A stretch of DNA of 64,000 bases from KBS50 sp042434095 (GCF_042434095.1 NZ_JBHLUE010000020.1:1-64000); one strand, 5' to 3'; shown: positions 25,639-35,198, numbered from the stretch's first letter. Program-made: numbers and translations. Notes: generated from the sequence alone by a model not told the origin.

Positions 25639-26370
25639 ATGCGGTGCGAACAGTGCAGGGAAGAGGTGTCGGCGCGGCTCGACGGCGAGGACGAGCCCGG
25701 CGAGCGGGCGCGGGTCGACGAGCACCTTGCCGGCTGTGCGGCGTGCCGGCGCTGGCAGGACCGGGCGGTGGCCGTGACGCGGCTGGCGCGTACCAGCCTG
25801 GTCGGCGTGCCCGGCGGGGTGAGCGAGCGGGTGTTCGAGGCGGCCGGGCGGCCGCGGCGCCGGCGGCTCGACGTGGCGCTGCGGGTGGCGCTCGGCGCTC
25901 TGGGGGTGGTGCAGATCTTCCTCGGCCTCGCGCAGGTCACCGGCTTCACGATGACCGCCGCGCAGCACGGCGCCGATCCGTACCACCTGTGGCACGAGTC
26001 GGCCGCCTGGAACGTGGGCGTCGGCGCCGGCTTCGGCTGGGTGGCGCTGCGGCGGTCCCGGCCGACCGGGCTGATGCCGCTGCTCACCGCCTTCGTGGGG
26101 GTGCTCACGCTGCTCTCGCTCAACGACCTGGTGACCGGCATGGTGGGACTGTCCCGGCTGCTCAGCCACGGGATGCTGGTGCTCGGGTACCTGGTGCTGG
26201 TGGTCCTGCACCGGCGCGAGCCGGCCGACCCGGGCCAGCCGCCGGTCCGCAGCCACGGGGACGGATCGCGGTGGCGGGTCCGGTTCGACGAGGCGGCGCC
26301 GGCCCGCCCCGCCCTGCGGCTGGTCGGGCCGCCGGTGGACGGCCAGGCGGACGTCCGGCGGGCGGCCTGA
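25639..26370 (+). CDS. Zinc-finger anti-sigma-like membrane protein
   Basis: 243 residues. N-terminal ZAS-type finger: CEQC at 3-6 and HLAGCAAC (H-x3-C-x2-C). A basic linker (RPRRRR) follows, then four membrane segments (about 75-200) and a polar C-terminus. Zinc anti-sigma factors bind an ECF sigma at the membrane, but no sigma gene is adjacent here. The start has GGAG only one base away, so initiation may be weak or start elsewhere. The preceding gene ends 83 bases upstream. Confidence 0.72.
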   Translation: MRCEQCREEVSARLDGEDEPGERARVDEHLAGCAACRRWQDRAVAVTRLARTSLVGVPGGVSERVFEAAGRPRRRRLDVALRVALGALGVVQIFLGLAQVTGFTMTAAQHGADPYHLWHESAAWNVGVGAGFGWVALRRSRPTGLMPLLTAFVGVLTLLSLNDLVTGMVGLSRLLSHGMLVLGYLVLVVLHRREPADPGQPPVRSHGDGSRWRVRFDEAAPARPALRLVGPPVDGQADVRRAA

Positions 26371-26529
26371 CCCGGGCGGGCGCCGGGCCAACCCTCGGGA
26401 GGCGTCCAGGATGGACGTTTCGGCGGAACGGCGTAATGGGTACCTGGCCGGTCGTCGGCCTCCGGGGCCACGGCCGGCCGCCATCGGCCGGACTCGAGCG
26501 TCGGATCTGAAGTAGGTGAAGGGATACCC

Positions 26530-26727
26530 ATGCGCATTGGCGGGGTCATCGTGCTGATCTGGCTGATCATCGGCGCCATCGCGGCCGGGCAGCGCGGATA
26601 TTTCAAGCAGGACAACGACAGCTGCGCCACCGCGAGCACCACTCTGGTGACGGTGGTCGCCGGCCCGCTGAACTACCTGGGCGTGAACCCGAAGGTCAAG
26701 TGCGACGTTCCGCAACCGTCGAAGTAG
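26530..26727 (+). CDS. Small single-helix membrane protein
   Basis: 65 residues. N-terminal membrane helix (6-20), then a short external domain with two Cys (SCATAS and KCDVPQ) that could pair. GAAGGG precedes the ATG. I have seen this kind of small protein repeatedly in Micromonospora-like genomes, but no function is known to me. Confidence 0.7.
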   Translation: MRIGGVIVLIWLIIGAIAAGQRGYFKQDNDSCATASTTLVTVVAGPLNYLGVNPKVKCDVPQPSK

Positions 26728-26896
26728 CCGCCGTCGCCCCGCGCCGCCGCCGGACCGCCCCACGGTCCGGCGGCGCTGCTCGTCGCCACCGCGCCCCGGC
26801 GCCGGCCGCGCCCGGCGGTCCGGCCGCCGTGCTCACCCGCCCCGGCGGTCCGGCCGCTATGCTCGCGGCGCAACGGCGACGAGGAGGCGGAGCGCG

Positions 26897-27334
26897 ATGA
26901 CCGCAAGGGGCCCGGCGCCCACGGGTACGGGGAACGGACGCGGCCCCGCGCAGGACATGTTCGCGGCCGACGACGCCTCGCAGGCCCTCGGGATCGACCT
27001 GGTGAGCGCCGGTGACGGCGCCGCCGTGGTCCGGATGCGGGTGACCGGCGCCATGGTGAACGGGCACGGCATCGCGCACGGCGGCTATGTCTTCCTGCTC
27101 GCCGACACCGCGTTCGCGTGCGCGTGCAACAGCCGGGGTCCGGTGACGGTGGCGGCCGGCGCGGACATCACCTTCGTCCGGCCGGCGCGCGAGGGCGACC
27201 TGCTCGAGGCGACGGCCGCCGAACGCACCCGGTACGGCCGCAGCGGCGTCTATGACGTGACGGTACGACGGGACGCCGAGGTGGTGGCCGAGTTCCGCGG
27301 TCGCAGCCGGGTGGTCGAGCAGACCCGCCCCTGA
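26897..27334 (+). CDS. paaI: PaaI-type hotdog thioesterase
   Basis: 145 residues. A disordered start of about 20 residues, then a hotdog fold with MVNGHGIAHGGYVFLLADTAFA (key GHGIAHGG and Asp) as in hydroxyphenylacetyl-CoA thioesterase PaaI. PaaI removes stalled CoA esters during phenylacetate breakdown. paaK lies 3 kb away on the other strand, but the oxygenase genes paaABCDE are not in the window, so the two may be used for other aryl-CoA compounds. Confidence 0.85.
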   Translation: MTARGPAPTGTGNGRGPAQDMFAADDASQALGIDLVSAGDGAAVVRMRVTGAMVNGHGIAHGGYVFLLADTAFACACNSRGPVTVAAGADITFVRPAREGDLLEATAAERTRYGRSGVYDVTVRRDAEVVAEFRGRSRVVEQTRP

Positions 27335-27360
27335 ACGGGCGCCGCCCCCCGGCCCTCCAC

Positions 27361-27504
27361 CGGCGGCCGCCGCCGGCCCACCCGCCCATCCGGCGGCCGC
27401 CGCCGGCCCACCCGGCCCACCCGGGGGACGGCGCCGACTCACCCGGGCCCGCCCGGCGGACGGCGCCGACTCACCCGGCCCGCCCGGCGGACGGCGTCGA
27501 CTCA
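27361..27504. repeat. Tandem repeats anchored at the asnB stop
   Basis: A 24-bp unit occurs twice (27361-27384, 27391-27414). Then a 31-32-bp unit ending CGACTCA occurs three times; the third copy contains the stop codon of the gene ending at 27502. Confidence 0.75.
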
Positions 27505-29061
27505 GCCGCGCCGTATCCGCGGAAGGTTGTGCCGCAGCGCCCCGGCCACGTCCCGGGCCCGCTCCCGGAGCGTGTAGTCCTGCCGGGCGATGCCCTCGGC
27601 GATGGCTCGGTCCAGGTCGTTGTCGCAGGCCGCCAGGACGCTGTCGAAGTCGCGCCGCACCGCCTCGGCCAGGTCGTACCCGAAGCCGCGGTGCAGCCGG
27701 GGGAACGTCGGCTTGTACAGCCGGGCCCGGTCGTGCAGGCCGGACGAGTACGACAGCCCGTACTTGGGCCGGTCTCGCACGTACGCGGGCAGCAGGTCCG
27801 CGAACGCCTCCCGCAGGATCCACTTCTCGCGGCCGTCGCGCACCTTGAGCTCCGCGGGCATCCGCATCGCCAGCTCGACCAGCGCCAGGTCCAGGAACGG
27901 CACCCGGGCCTCGACGCCGTGCCCCATGCTGACCCGGTCCACCCGCTGCAACTCGGTACGACCGAGGTTGCGCAGCCGGTGCAGGAACAGCGCCCGGGAC
28001 TGCTCCGCGGGCACCTCCTGGTACATCGGGTAGCCGCCGAACAGCTCGTCGGACCCGTCACCGGTGAGCACCACCCGGATGCCGCAGTCGCGTACCCGGC
28101 GGAACAGCGGCACCGAGACGACCGCGTTGATGATGTCGCCGTACTCGGTCAGCTCGCCGAGCCGGACGGCCTCGCGCACATCGGCGAGCCGGATGTCCCG
28201 CGGCCGTAGCTCGACCACCTCGTGCCGGACGCCGAGATCGGCGGTGATCCGGCGGGCGTACTCCAGGTCGGGGCTGCCGGGCGCGCCGATGGTGAACGCG
28301 ACGCAGTCGGGGCGGGTCTGCCGTACGTGCGCGAGGACCAGCGAGCTGTCCAGGCCGCCGGAGAGCACCACCCCGACCGGCAGGTCGGTGTCCACCCGCA
28401 GCCGGACGCTCTCCGCGAACGCCGCGCGGAGCAGCTTCACCGCCTCGTCCGGGTCGGTGACCGGCGGCTGGTCGAGGCCGAGCCGCCCCAGGTCCAGGTA
28501 TGACGACAGGTGCGGCCAGCCGCCCTCGGCCCAGCCGTGGTGCCCGGGCGGCACCTCGGTGATCGGCTCCCCCACCGGCACCAGCGCCTTGATCTCCGAG
28601 GCGAGGTGCAGCCGGCCGGCCCGCCGGGACCAGTAGAGCGGCTTGACGCCGAGCGGATCCCGGGCCAGGTAGACCCGGCCGGTGGCCCGCTCGACCACCG
28701 CGAACGCGTACTCGCCCTGCAGGTGCTCCACCGCCTCCTCGCGCCACTCGAGGAACGCGGTCAGCAGCACCTCGGTGTCTCCGGTTGTGCGCAGCCGGTG
28801 CCCCCGGGCCAGCAGCTCGGAGCGCAGCTGGCGGTGGTTGAAGATCTCGCCGTTGAAGCAGAGCAGCAGGCGGCCGTCCGGGGAGACCCACGGCTGTTCG
28901 GCGCGGGCCGGGTCGACGATCCGCAGCCGCCACACCCCGGCCATCAGCTCGTTGGTGGCCCGGATCTCCTCCACCTCGCCGCGCGGGGCGAGGGTGGCGA
29001 GCATCGCCCGGAACAGCTCCGGTTCGGCGCCCGCGCCGGTGATCAGGGCGAATCCGCACAC
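27502..29061 (-). CDS. Asparagine synthase (glutamine-hydrolysing) family
   Basis: 519 residues. N-terminal class II amidotransferase domain with nucleophile Cys2 (MCGFALITG), FNGEIFNHRQLR and GDTEVLL. C-terminal synthetase domain with the PP-loop SGGLDSSLV and TGDGSDELFGGYP. AsnB-type enzymes amidate aspartate, but actinobacterial relatives (LtsA) amidate meso-DAP in the peptidoglycan precursor. The stop of the M15-like gene lies 3 bases upstream of its ATG, so the two are coupled, which favours an envelope role by inference. Confidence 0.88.
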   Translation of the reverse strand: MCGFALITGAGAEPELFRAMLATLAPRGEVEEIRATNELMAGVWRLRIVDPARAEQPWVSPDGRLLLCFNGEIFNHRQLRSELLARGHRLRTTGDTEVLLTAFLEWREEAVEHLQGEYAFAVVERATGRVYLARDPLGVKPLYWSRRAGRLHLASEIKALVPVGEPITEVPPGHHGWAEGGWPHLSSYLDLGRLGLDQPPVTDPDEAVKLLRAAFAESVRLRVDTDLPVGVVLSGGLDSSLVLAHVRQTRPDCVAFTIGAPGSPDLEYARRITADLGVRHEVVELRPRDIRLADVREAVRLGELTEYGDIINAVVSVPLFRRVRDCGIRVVLTGDGSDELFGGYPMYQEVPAEQSRALFLHRLRNLGRTELQRVDRVSMGHGVEARVPFLDLALVELAMRMPAELKVRDGREKWILREAFADLLPAYVRDRPKYGLSYSSGLHDRARLYKPTFPRLHRGFGYDLAEAVRRDFDSVLAACDNDLDRAIAEGIARQDYTLRERARDVAGALRHNLPRIRRG

Positions 29062-29064
29062 CGG

Positions 29065-29994
29065 TCAGCCCACCGGCGCGAGTCGGGGCGCGCAGGCCGC
29101 CACGGCCGCCGGGCTCACGCACACGTGCCAGGCCTGACCCTCGTCGATCACGTTGACCTCGCCGGCCCGCTGGCGGTCGAGCAGCAGCATTCCGAGCGCC
29201 GTGTCGGTGCCGTGCCGGCGGTGCCAGGCGAGTTCGATGTCGGCGGCGTGACCCGTGCAGTGCGCGCTGGGCAGCAATGCGGTGTAGCCGAGTTGTCGCA
29301 GGTGGTCCTGGTGCGCGCGGCTGCGGACCAGGCTGGTCACCCAGAGCGGGCCGGCCGCGCCCGGCGAGATGGCCGCGAACTGGACCGCCAGCCGGTCGAG
29401 CATGGCCAGCACGGCGGGCCGGGTGCGCGGGAAGCGCAGCCCCGCGGTGCGCGGCAGCAGGTCCGGCACGAGGCGGCGGCGGGCCGCCCGGGCGGCCCGC
29501 GCCGGCAGGCTCTCCGCCTGCCGCAGGTAGCGGAACCGCAGGCGGCCGGCGCGGCGCAACGGCTCGAGGTCCACCAGCTCCGCCGACCGGCGTACGTCGA
29601 GGTCCGTGCGGAACTCCTCGGTGTCGCCCCACCACAGCACGTCCACCCGGGAGAGCAGGAAGATGCGGACCATCGCGAGCAGGTCGATCGCCGAGCTGCG
29701 GGCGCTGGGCAGGTAGCCGGCGATCTCCTGGAGCAGCCGCTCCACCGTGCCGTCGGCGCCGTCCGGCGTGCCGCGCCAGACGGCGCGCAGGTCCGGGTCG
29801 CCGGCGCGATTGGCCACCACCGTCGAGGTCAGCCGGCGGCGCCCGGTGCCGGCCACGCCGGCCACCTCGACCAGCAGGTCGGCCACGGCCTCCCGGTACC
29901 GCGCCAGGTCGGCGCCGGCCGCGAGGGCGGTGCCGGCGCCGGCCGGTCCGGCGGCCGCCGGCTTCCCGCCGGTTCCGTTCTCGGGGGTACGCAT
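29065..29994 (-). CDS. DUF5715 / M15-like peptidase-related protein
   Basis: 309 residues. The N-terminal two thirds is helical and Arg-rich with no signal peptide. The C-terminal part (about 215-309) has the M15 zinc motif S-x-H-x2-G-x-A-x-D as SAHCTGHAAD, and a second His in QAWHV. In active M15 carboxypeptidases that last block is ExWH; here the Glu position is Gln. Start ATG at 29994 with GAAGGAG 8 bases upstream. It is coupled to the asparagine synthase. Zinc binding looks intact and catalysis doubtful. It may act on the peptide stem, or bind it. Confidence 0.7.
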   Translation of the reverse strand: MRTPENGTGGKPAAAGPAGAGTALAAGADLARYREAVADLLVEVAGVAGTGRRRLTSTVVANRAGDPDLRAVWRGTPDGADGTVERLLQEIAGYLPSARSSAIDLLAMVRIFLLSRVDVLWWGDTEEFRTDLDVRRSAELVDLEPLRRAGRLRFRYLRQAESLPARAARAARRRLVPDLLPRTAGLRFPRTRPAVLAMLDRLAVQFAAISPGAAGPLWVTSLVRSRAHQDHLRQLGYTALLPSAHCTGHAADIELAWHRRHGTDTALGMLLLDRQRAGEVNVIDEGQAWHVCVSPAAVAACAPRLAPVG

Positions 29995-30192
29995 CGCGCG
30001 GGCTCCTTCCCGGTCGTGACGCCTCGATCGCGCCGTCATCGGGACGTTATCCGCGTTCCGTGAGTAACTTTCTGTTTCGCCCGGATATCCCCCATTGGGG
30101 GTCGCTGTGCGCTTTCCGGTCGCTCGCCCGGCCGTCGCCGCCGGCGCTCGGCCCGTGGCTCACCCGGCTCGGGGGCACCCGGTATCTCGCGA

Positions 30193-31503
30193 TCAGTCGG
30201 CGGCGCGGCGCTGGTCGATGATGCGGCGCATCTTGCCCAGCGACCGTTCCACCCCGTCCGGCTCGATGACCTCGACCGCGATGCTCACCCCGATGGTGTT
30301 CTTGACCGCCTCGGCCAGCTCGGCGCCGGCCCGAGTCCCCGCCGCCGGCTCGGCGTCGGGCCGCCGCTCGACCCGCACGGTCAGCGCGTCGAGCCGGCCA
30401 GCGCGGGTCAGCACGCACTGGAAGTGCGGCGACAGCGCCGGGGTGCGCAGGATCAGCTCCTCGATCTGGGTGGGGAACAGGTTCACCCCGCGCAGGATGA
30501 TCATGTCGTCGGTCCGGCCGGTGATCTTCTCGATCCGCCGCATCGGGCGGGCCGTTCCGGGCAGCAGCCGGGTCAGGTCGCCGGTCCGGTACCGCACCAC
30601 CGGCATGGCCTGCTTGGTCAGCGAGGTGAACACGAGCTCCCCCCGCTCACCGTCCGGCAGCACCACCCCGGTCTGCGGGTCGATGATCTCCGGGTAGAAG
30701 TGGTCCTCCCAGACGTGCAGCCCGTCCTTGGCCTCCGCGCACTCCACCGCCACGCCGGGGCCCATCACCTCGGACAACCCGTAGATGTCCAGGGCGTCCA
30801 TTCCGACCCGCTGCTCGATCTCGGCGCGCATCTGCTCGGTCCACGGCTCGGCGCCGAAGATGCCCACCCGCAGCGAGGTGGACCGGGGGTCGATCCCCTG
30901 CCGGACCAGCTCGTCCACGATGGCGAGGAAGTACGTGGGCGTCACCATGATCACGTCGGGCTCGAAGTCGCGGATGAGCATCACCTGGCGCTCGGTCATG
31001 CCTCCGGAGACCGGGATGACCGTGCAGCCGAGCTCCTCGGCGCCGTAGTGCGCGCCCAACCCGCCGGTGAACAGGCCATACCCGTACGCCACGTGCACCC
31101 GGTCGCCCGGGCGGCCACCGGCCGCGCGGATGGACCGGGCCATCAGCCGGGCCCAGGTGCGCACGTCGTCGGTCGTGTAGCCCACCACGGTGGGCCGGCC
31201 GGTGGTGCCGGACGAGGCGTGCAGCCGCGCCACCCGGTCGCGGGGAACGGCGAACATCCCGAACGGGTAGCTGTCCCGCAGGTCGCTCTTGCGGGTGAAC
31301 GGGAACCGGTCCAGGTCGGCCGCCTCCCGCAGGTCGTCCGGGCGCACCCCGGCCGCGGCGAAGGCGGACCGGTAGTGCGGCACATTCTCGTACGCGTGCC
31401 GCAGCGACCAGCGCAGCCGCTCGAGCTGCACCGCGCGCAGCTCGTCGACGGACGCCCGCTCGATCGGTTCCAGCTCCGCCGGCCCTGGCTCGCTCCGCCC
31501 CAC
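30193..31503 (-). CDS. paaK: Phenylacetate-CoA ligase
   Basis: 436 residues. ANL-superfamily adenylate-forming enzyme: P-loop LHASSGTTGRPTVVG, YGLSEVMGPGV, YRTGDLTRLLPG and the C-terminal GRTDDMIILRGVNLFP block specific to PaaK. It makes phenylacetyl-CoA from phenylacetate, ATP and CoA. Start GTG at 31503 behind GGAGGAGGAG. No other paa catabolic gene apart from the PaaI-type thioesterase is in the window. Confidence 0.92.
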   Translation of the reverse strand: MGRSEPGPAELEPIERASVDELRAVQLERLRWSLRHAYENVPHYRSAFAAAGVRPDDLREAADLDRFPFTRKSDLRDSYPFGMFAVPRDRVARLHASSGTTGRPTVVGYTTDDVRTWARLMARSIRAAGGRPGDRVHVAYGYGLFTGGLGAHYGAEELGCTVIPVSGGMTERQVMLIRDFEPDVIMVTPTYFLAIVDELVRQGIDPRSTSLRVGIFGAEPWTEQMRAEIEQRVGMDALDIYGLSEVMGPGVAVECAEAKDGLHVWEDHFYPEIIDPQTGVVLPDGERGELVFTSLTKQAMPVVRYRTGDLTRLLPGTARPMRRIEKITGRTDDMIILRGVNLFPTQIEELILRTPALSPHFQCVLTRAGRLDALTVRVERRPDAEPAAGTRAGAELAEAVKNTIGVSIAVEVIEPDGVERSLGKMRRIIDQRRAAD

Positions 31504-31642
31504 CGCTCCTCCTCCGCCTCGGCTGGCCCGAAGCCTGCCACGCCCGGCCCGCGCCCGCCCAGCCCCTCCCCCATGCGGAGCTTGCGCCGCTGGTCGTCGG
31601 CGCCTGTCCGTGGCGCGCGCCGACCCGCCGGGGAGGCCGGCG

Positions 31643-32587
31643 TCAGCGCGGCGTCACCACCATGGCCCGTACCCACCGGCCCGCGATGCCGGTGCGGCGC
31701 GGCCGGGGCGGACCGGACATGGGGTCGTAGCCGGACCGGTGCAGGGCGGCCAGGGCGGCGCGGCCGCCCGCCAGGTAACCGGCCACGGCCGCCCGAGCCC
31801 AGCCCCGCAGCTCGGTCAGCAGCGGCGCGCCGGCGTCCAGGAGCGCCTCGGCGCGGCCGGCGTGCAGCCGCAGGACGCACCGCAGCGGACCGCTGGCGTG
31901 CCGGGCGGCCAGCTCGTTGTCGCAGACGCCGAACCGGGCCAGATCCTCCGCCGGCAGGTACACCCGACCGCGGCGGTGGTCGTCCGGGACGTCCTGGAGG
32001 TGCTGGACGATGCGCAGCGCCGTACAGATGCAGTCGGACAGCTCGATCCGCTCGGCGGTGGCCGCTCCGAAGACGTGCAGCACCAGCTCGCCCACCGGGT
32101 CGGCGGAGAGGTGGCAGTATTCCAGCAGCCGATCCCAGCTCGGGTAGCGGACGGGCAGCTGGTCCCGCCGGTTGGCCTCGATCAACCGGCGGAGCGGTTC
32201 GACCGGCAGCCGGCAGCGGGCCACCGTGCCGGCCAGGCCCGCGAGCGCCGGCGGCAGACCGTCGAGCCGGCGGGGGTCGAGCGCCCCCCGCTCGATGACG
32301 GCGAACAGGTCGAGCAGCTGCGCCTCGAACGCGTCGAGCGCGGCCACCCGGGCGGCCGGCGCCGCGGGGCGGCCACCGGGATCGGTCCACCCGAGATCGA
32401 TCCCGCCCAGCTGATCGACGTGCCGCACGTACCGGTGCAGCGCGACGAGGTGCCGGCGCGGCTCCGCGGGCAGCAGCCGGAGGGCGGCCGGGAGATTCTC
32501 GCCGGTGGCCGGGCCCGCGGGGGCCCGGCGGGCCGGGACGGACACCGCCGGCGGTCGGCCGATTCCGCTGTTCGTCAGGTCGGGCAC
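31643..32587 (-). CDS. hpnC: HpnC-like squalene/phytoene synthase
   Basis: 314 residues. Recognised by LRLLPAEPRRHLVALHRYVR, SADPVGELVLHVFG and LQDVPDDHRRGRVYLP, the second Asp-rich motif. HpnC, HpnD and HpnE together make squalene for hopanoids. The first Asp-rich motif, usually VDDxxDE, reads HVDQLGG here, so two acidic residues are missing. Start GTG at 32587. No hpnD, hpnE or shc is in the window. It may be a diverged or inactive copy, or use different Mg2+ ligands. Confidence 0.78.
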   Translation of the reverse strand: MPDLTNSGIGRPPAVSVPARRAPAGPATGENLPAALRLLPAEPRRHLVALHRYVRHVDQLGGIDLGWTDPGGRPAAPAARVAALDAFEAQLLDLFAVIERGALDPRRLDGLPPALAGLAGTVARCRLPVEPLRRLIEANRRDQLPVRYPSWDRLLEYCHLSADPVGELVLHVFGAATAERIELSDCICTALRIVQHLQDVPDDHRRGRVYLPAEDLARFGVCDNELAARHASGPLRCVLRLHAGRAEALLDAGAPLLTELRGWARAAVAGYLAGGRAALAALHRSGYDPMSGPPRPRRTGIAGRWVRAMVVTPR

Positions 32588-32755
32588 CGGTCTGCTGCCT
32601 TTCGCCGAGTCCGCGCCGTCCGTGCCGGGTCGGCGGTGTCACTGTGTATTCAGACGATTGCTCTGGGTAATCGCGGTGAGCGTACCCAATCGACCGGGCG
32701 TCCGGTCCGGGTCCGCGATTCTCCGCCGCCACCGCCCGGGCGGCCGGCGCGGTCC

Positions 32756-33598
32756 CTACCGGGACCGGGTGGTGCTGGCCAGCCAGATGCAGACGCTCAT
32801 GGCCAGCACGCCCAGCACCTGGACGGCGATCCGGGCCGGCGCCGTGGACAGCGACTCGTGGAAGGCGGTCACCCCGACGGCGACGCCGACCAGCGGGTCG
32901 AGCAGGGCGATCGCGGTGAGCGGCGCGGCGATCGGGCCGCCCTGGAAGGCGTTCTGGTTCAACGTCAGGGCCGCGCCGCCGAGCAGCACCAGCGCGTACC
33001 CCTCCCAGTGGACGAAGACCTGGACCGGATGCTCGGAGAGGATCGCGGTGACCGACTTCAGCAACGCGGCCGCGATCCCGTACATCGCTCCGGTGGCGAC
33101 CCCCAGCAGGACGCCGCGGGCCGCGTCGTGCACCCGCCAGGCCAGCACGAGGCAGACGGCCACCAGCACGGCCACCGCGGCGCCGACCCGCAGCCAGTCG
33201 GCGAAGACCGGCTCGGCGATGCCCGGCCGCGGGTCGGCCGCGGCCAGGAACGCCGCCAGCCCCACCACGCCGAAGGCCACCACCACGGCGTCCCGGGGAT
33301 GCGGCCGGCGCCGCTCCAGCGCGGCCTCGACGGGGATAGCCATGAACACGCCGCTCAACAGCAACGGCTCCACCAGGGCGAGCGCGCCGAGGTTGAGCGC
33401 CACGGCCTGCAGGACGGTGCCGGCCGCGTCCGGCACCCAGCCGAACAGCCACAGCGGGCGGCGCAGCAGGCGCAGGATCAGCCGCGGATCCAGCGTGCGG
33501 GTCTGCCGCTCCTGCTTGGCCGCGTGCTGCTCGAGCGAGGCGCCCAGCGCGAAATTGGCGGCCGAGAGGAGCCCCAGCACGACGGCGAGTGAGTTCAT
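32756..33598 (-). CDS. EamA/NIPA-like membrane transporter
   Basis: 280 residues, nine or ten membrane helices in two similar halves, starting MNSLAVVLGLLSAANFALGASLEQHAA. The layout matches DMT-superfamily proteins annotated as EamA or magnesium-transporter NIPA in actinomycetes. Substrate not readable. ATG is 4 bases after the stop of the upstream glycosyltransferase, so they form an operon. Confidence 0.8.
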   Translation of the reverse strand: MNSLAVVLGLLSAANFALGASLEQHAAKQERQTRTLDPRLILRLLRRPLWLFGWVPDAAGTVLQAVALNLGALALVEPLLLSGVFMAIPVEAALERRRPHPRDAVVVAFGVVGLAAFLAAADPRPGIAEPVFADWLRVGAAVAVLVAVCLVLAWRVHDAARGVLLGVATGAMYGIAAALLKSVTAILSEHPVQVFVHWEGYALVLLGGAALTLNQNAFQGGPIAAPLTAIALLDPLVGVAVGVTAFHESLSTAPARIAVQVLGVLAMSVCIWLASTTRSR

Positions 33599-33601
33599 GG
33601 A

Positions 33602-35068
33602 TCAGCGCGTTGCGGCGGCGACCGTCCCGGCACCGGCCGGTTGGTTCCGGGCGTACCCCCGCCAGGCCAGCAGGCAGACGGCCGCGGCCACCAGGGCGGC
33701 GCCGGTGCGCCGCCGGCGCCGGCCCACGCCGTGCCGCCGCTCCACCCGACCGGCGGACGAGCCTCGGCCGCGCCGTCCCGCCGGCCCCGCCGGCGACGGG
33801 ACGCCGGCGGCCAGCGCGCCGGCGACCCGGACCGGCCCGCCCGCACCGGCGGGCGCGCTCCCACCCCGTGCCGGTCCCCCGCCCGGCTCAGCCTCGCCAC
33901 CGGCCGCCACGCTCCCACCCCGCGCCCGGCCCCCGCCCGGCACGGCGTCGCCACCGGCCCGCGCCGGGCCAACCGAGGCCGAGGCGATCGCCGCGGCCGG
34001 GTCGGACCGGAACAGCGCCAGCCCGGCCGCGCGCTGCCGGCAGCCGCGTGGGCCGTCGGCCAGGTCCGTCAGCACCCGGCCCAGGTCGCCACGCCGCCGG
34101 ACCCAGGTGACCACCCCGACCCGGTCCATCACCGCCGCGTTCGCCCGGCCGTGCCCGGGGATGGGTCGGTACGTCGCGATCGGCACACCGCTGGCCATCG
34201 CCTCCAGCGAGGTCAGCCCGCCGGCGTTCTCGACCAGCACGTCCGCGGCGCGCAGCAGCTCCGGCATGTCGTCGACCCAGTCGAGCACGTGCCGGAGGCC
34301 GGCCCGGCGCAACCGGCCGGCCAGCACGGCGTTCCGGCCGCAGACCACCACCGGCGTGGCGAGGCCGGTCCGGGCGATCTCGACGGCCGTGCGGGACACC
34401 GCGCCCACCCCCCAGGAGCCGGCAACCAGCAGGGCCAGCCGGCCGGACGCCGGCAGCCCGAAGCGTTCCCGGGCCCGGCGGCGCTCGTCCGGGCCGCCCG
34501 GCCGGAACCCCGGCCCGACCAACCGGCCGGCCACCTGGATGCCGCCGGCGCCCAGGGCGCGCGCCTGCTCGGCGGTGGCCCGGTGGGCGGCGCAGTGCAC
34601 GTCGACGCCCGGGGAGATCCAGATGGGGTTCACCGCGAAGTCGGTCAGGTAGGTGATCACCGGCACCGGCAGCGCCCCGGACCGGCGGAGCGGGCCGAGC
34701 ACCTGGCTCACCACCGGGTAGGTGGAGACCACCGCCCGGGTGTCGGCGGGCAGGGCCCGCAGGGTCCGGGGCCGCACCGGTCGCAGCAGGGCCCGGGTGC
34801 TCGCGCCGGCGCCCGGGAACGCGCCGCCGAGGGCGAACAGGAAGCCGTAGCACCAGGGCAGCCGGCTCACCATGCCCTGGTACGTGCCCTGCAACAACCG
34901 CCCGATGCCCAGCGGGAACAGGTCGGCCAGATCGAGTTGGTCGGTGGCGAGCCCGTACCCGCGCAGCCGCCGGGCCAGCTCCCGGCTGGCGCCGTCGTGG
35001 CCGGCGCCGGCGCTGGCAGAAATGATCACAACTCGCCCCGGCGGCTCACCGCAGCCGAATGTCCGCAT
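33602..35068 (-). CDS. MGDG-synthase-like glycosyltransferase with membrane tail
   Basis: 488 residues. N-terminal MGDG_synth domain (VVIISASAGAGHDGASRELARRL), then a GT28-type donor domain (GSWGVGAV, DMPELLRAADVLVENAGGLTSLEA, PIPGHGRANA). From about residue 355 a Gly/Ala/Pro-rich low-complexity linker leads to one basic-flanked membrane helix (GAALVAAAVCLLAWRG) at the end. Family members glycosylate diacylglycerol or other lipids at the membrane. The C-terminal tether is unusual and may hold the enzyme at the membrane. ATG at 35068 with GAAGGG. Divergent from another glycosyltransferase. Confidence 0.85.
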   Translation of the reverse strand: MRTFGCGEPPGRVVIISASAGAGHDGASRELARRLRGYGLATDQLDLADLFPLGIGRLLQGTYQGMVSRLPWCYGFLFALGGAFPGAGASTRALLRPVRPRTLRALPADTRAVVSTYPVVSQVLGPLRRSGALPVPVITYLTDFAVNPIWISPGVDVHCAAHRATAEQARALGAGGIQVAGRLVGPGFRPGGPDERRRARERFGLPASGRLALLVAGSWGVGAVSRTAVEIARTGLATPVVVCGRNAVLAGRLRRAGLRHVLDWVDDMPELLRAADVLVENAGGLTSLEAMASGVPIATYRPIPGHGRANAAVMDRVGVVTWVRRRGDLGRVLTDLADGPRGCRQRAAGLALFRSDPAAAIASASVGPARAGGDAVPGGGRARGGSVAAGGEAEPGGGPARGGSAPAGAGGPVRVAGALAAGVPSPAGPAGRRGRGSSAGRVERRHGVGRRRRRTGAALVAAAVCLLAWRGYARNQPAGAGTVAAATR

Positions 35069-35198
35069 CCGCCCTTCTACCCGCGCAGCCGAGGATGATT
35101 CCTGATCCGGTTCCGGTCCCGCCCGCGCGCCGTCGTACCCTGGAGGGGTTCTGTGGATCTTGATCGGCCGGTCCGGCCGGTCGGTGCGGAGGTCGTGG

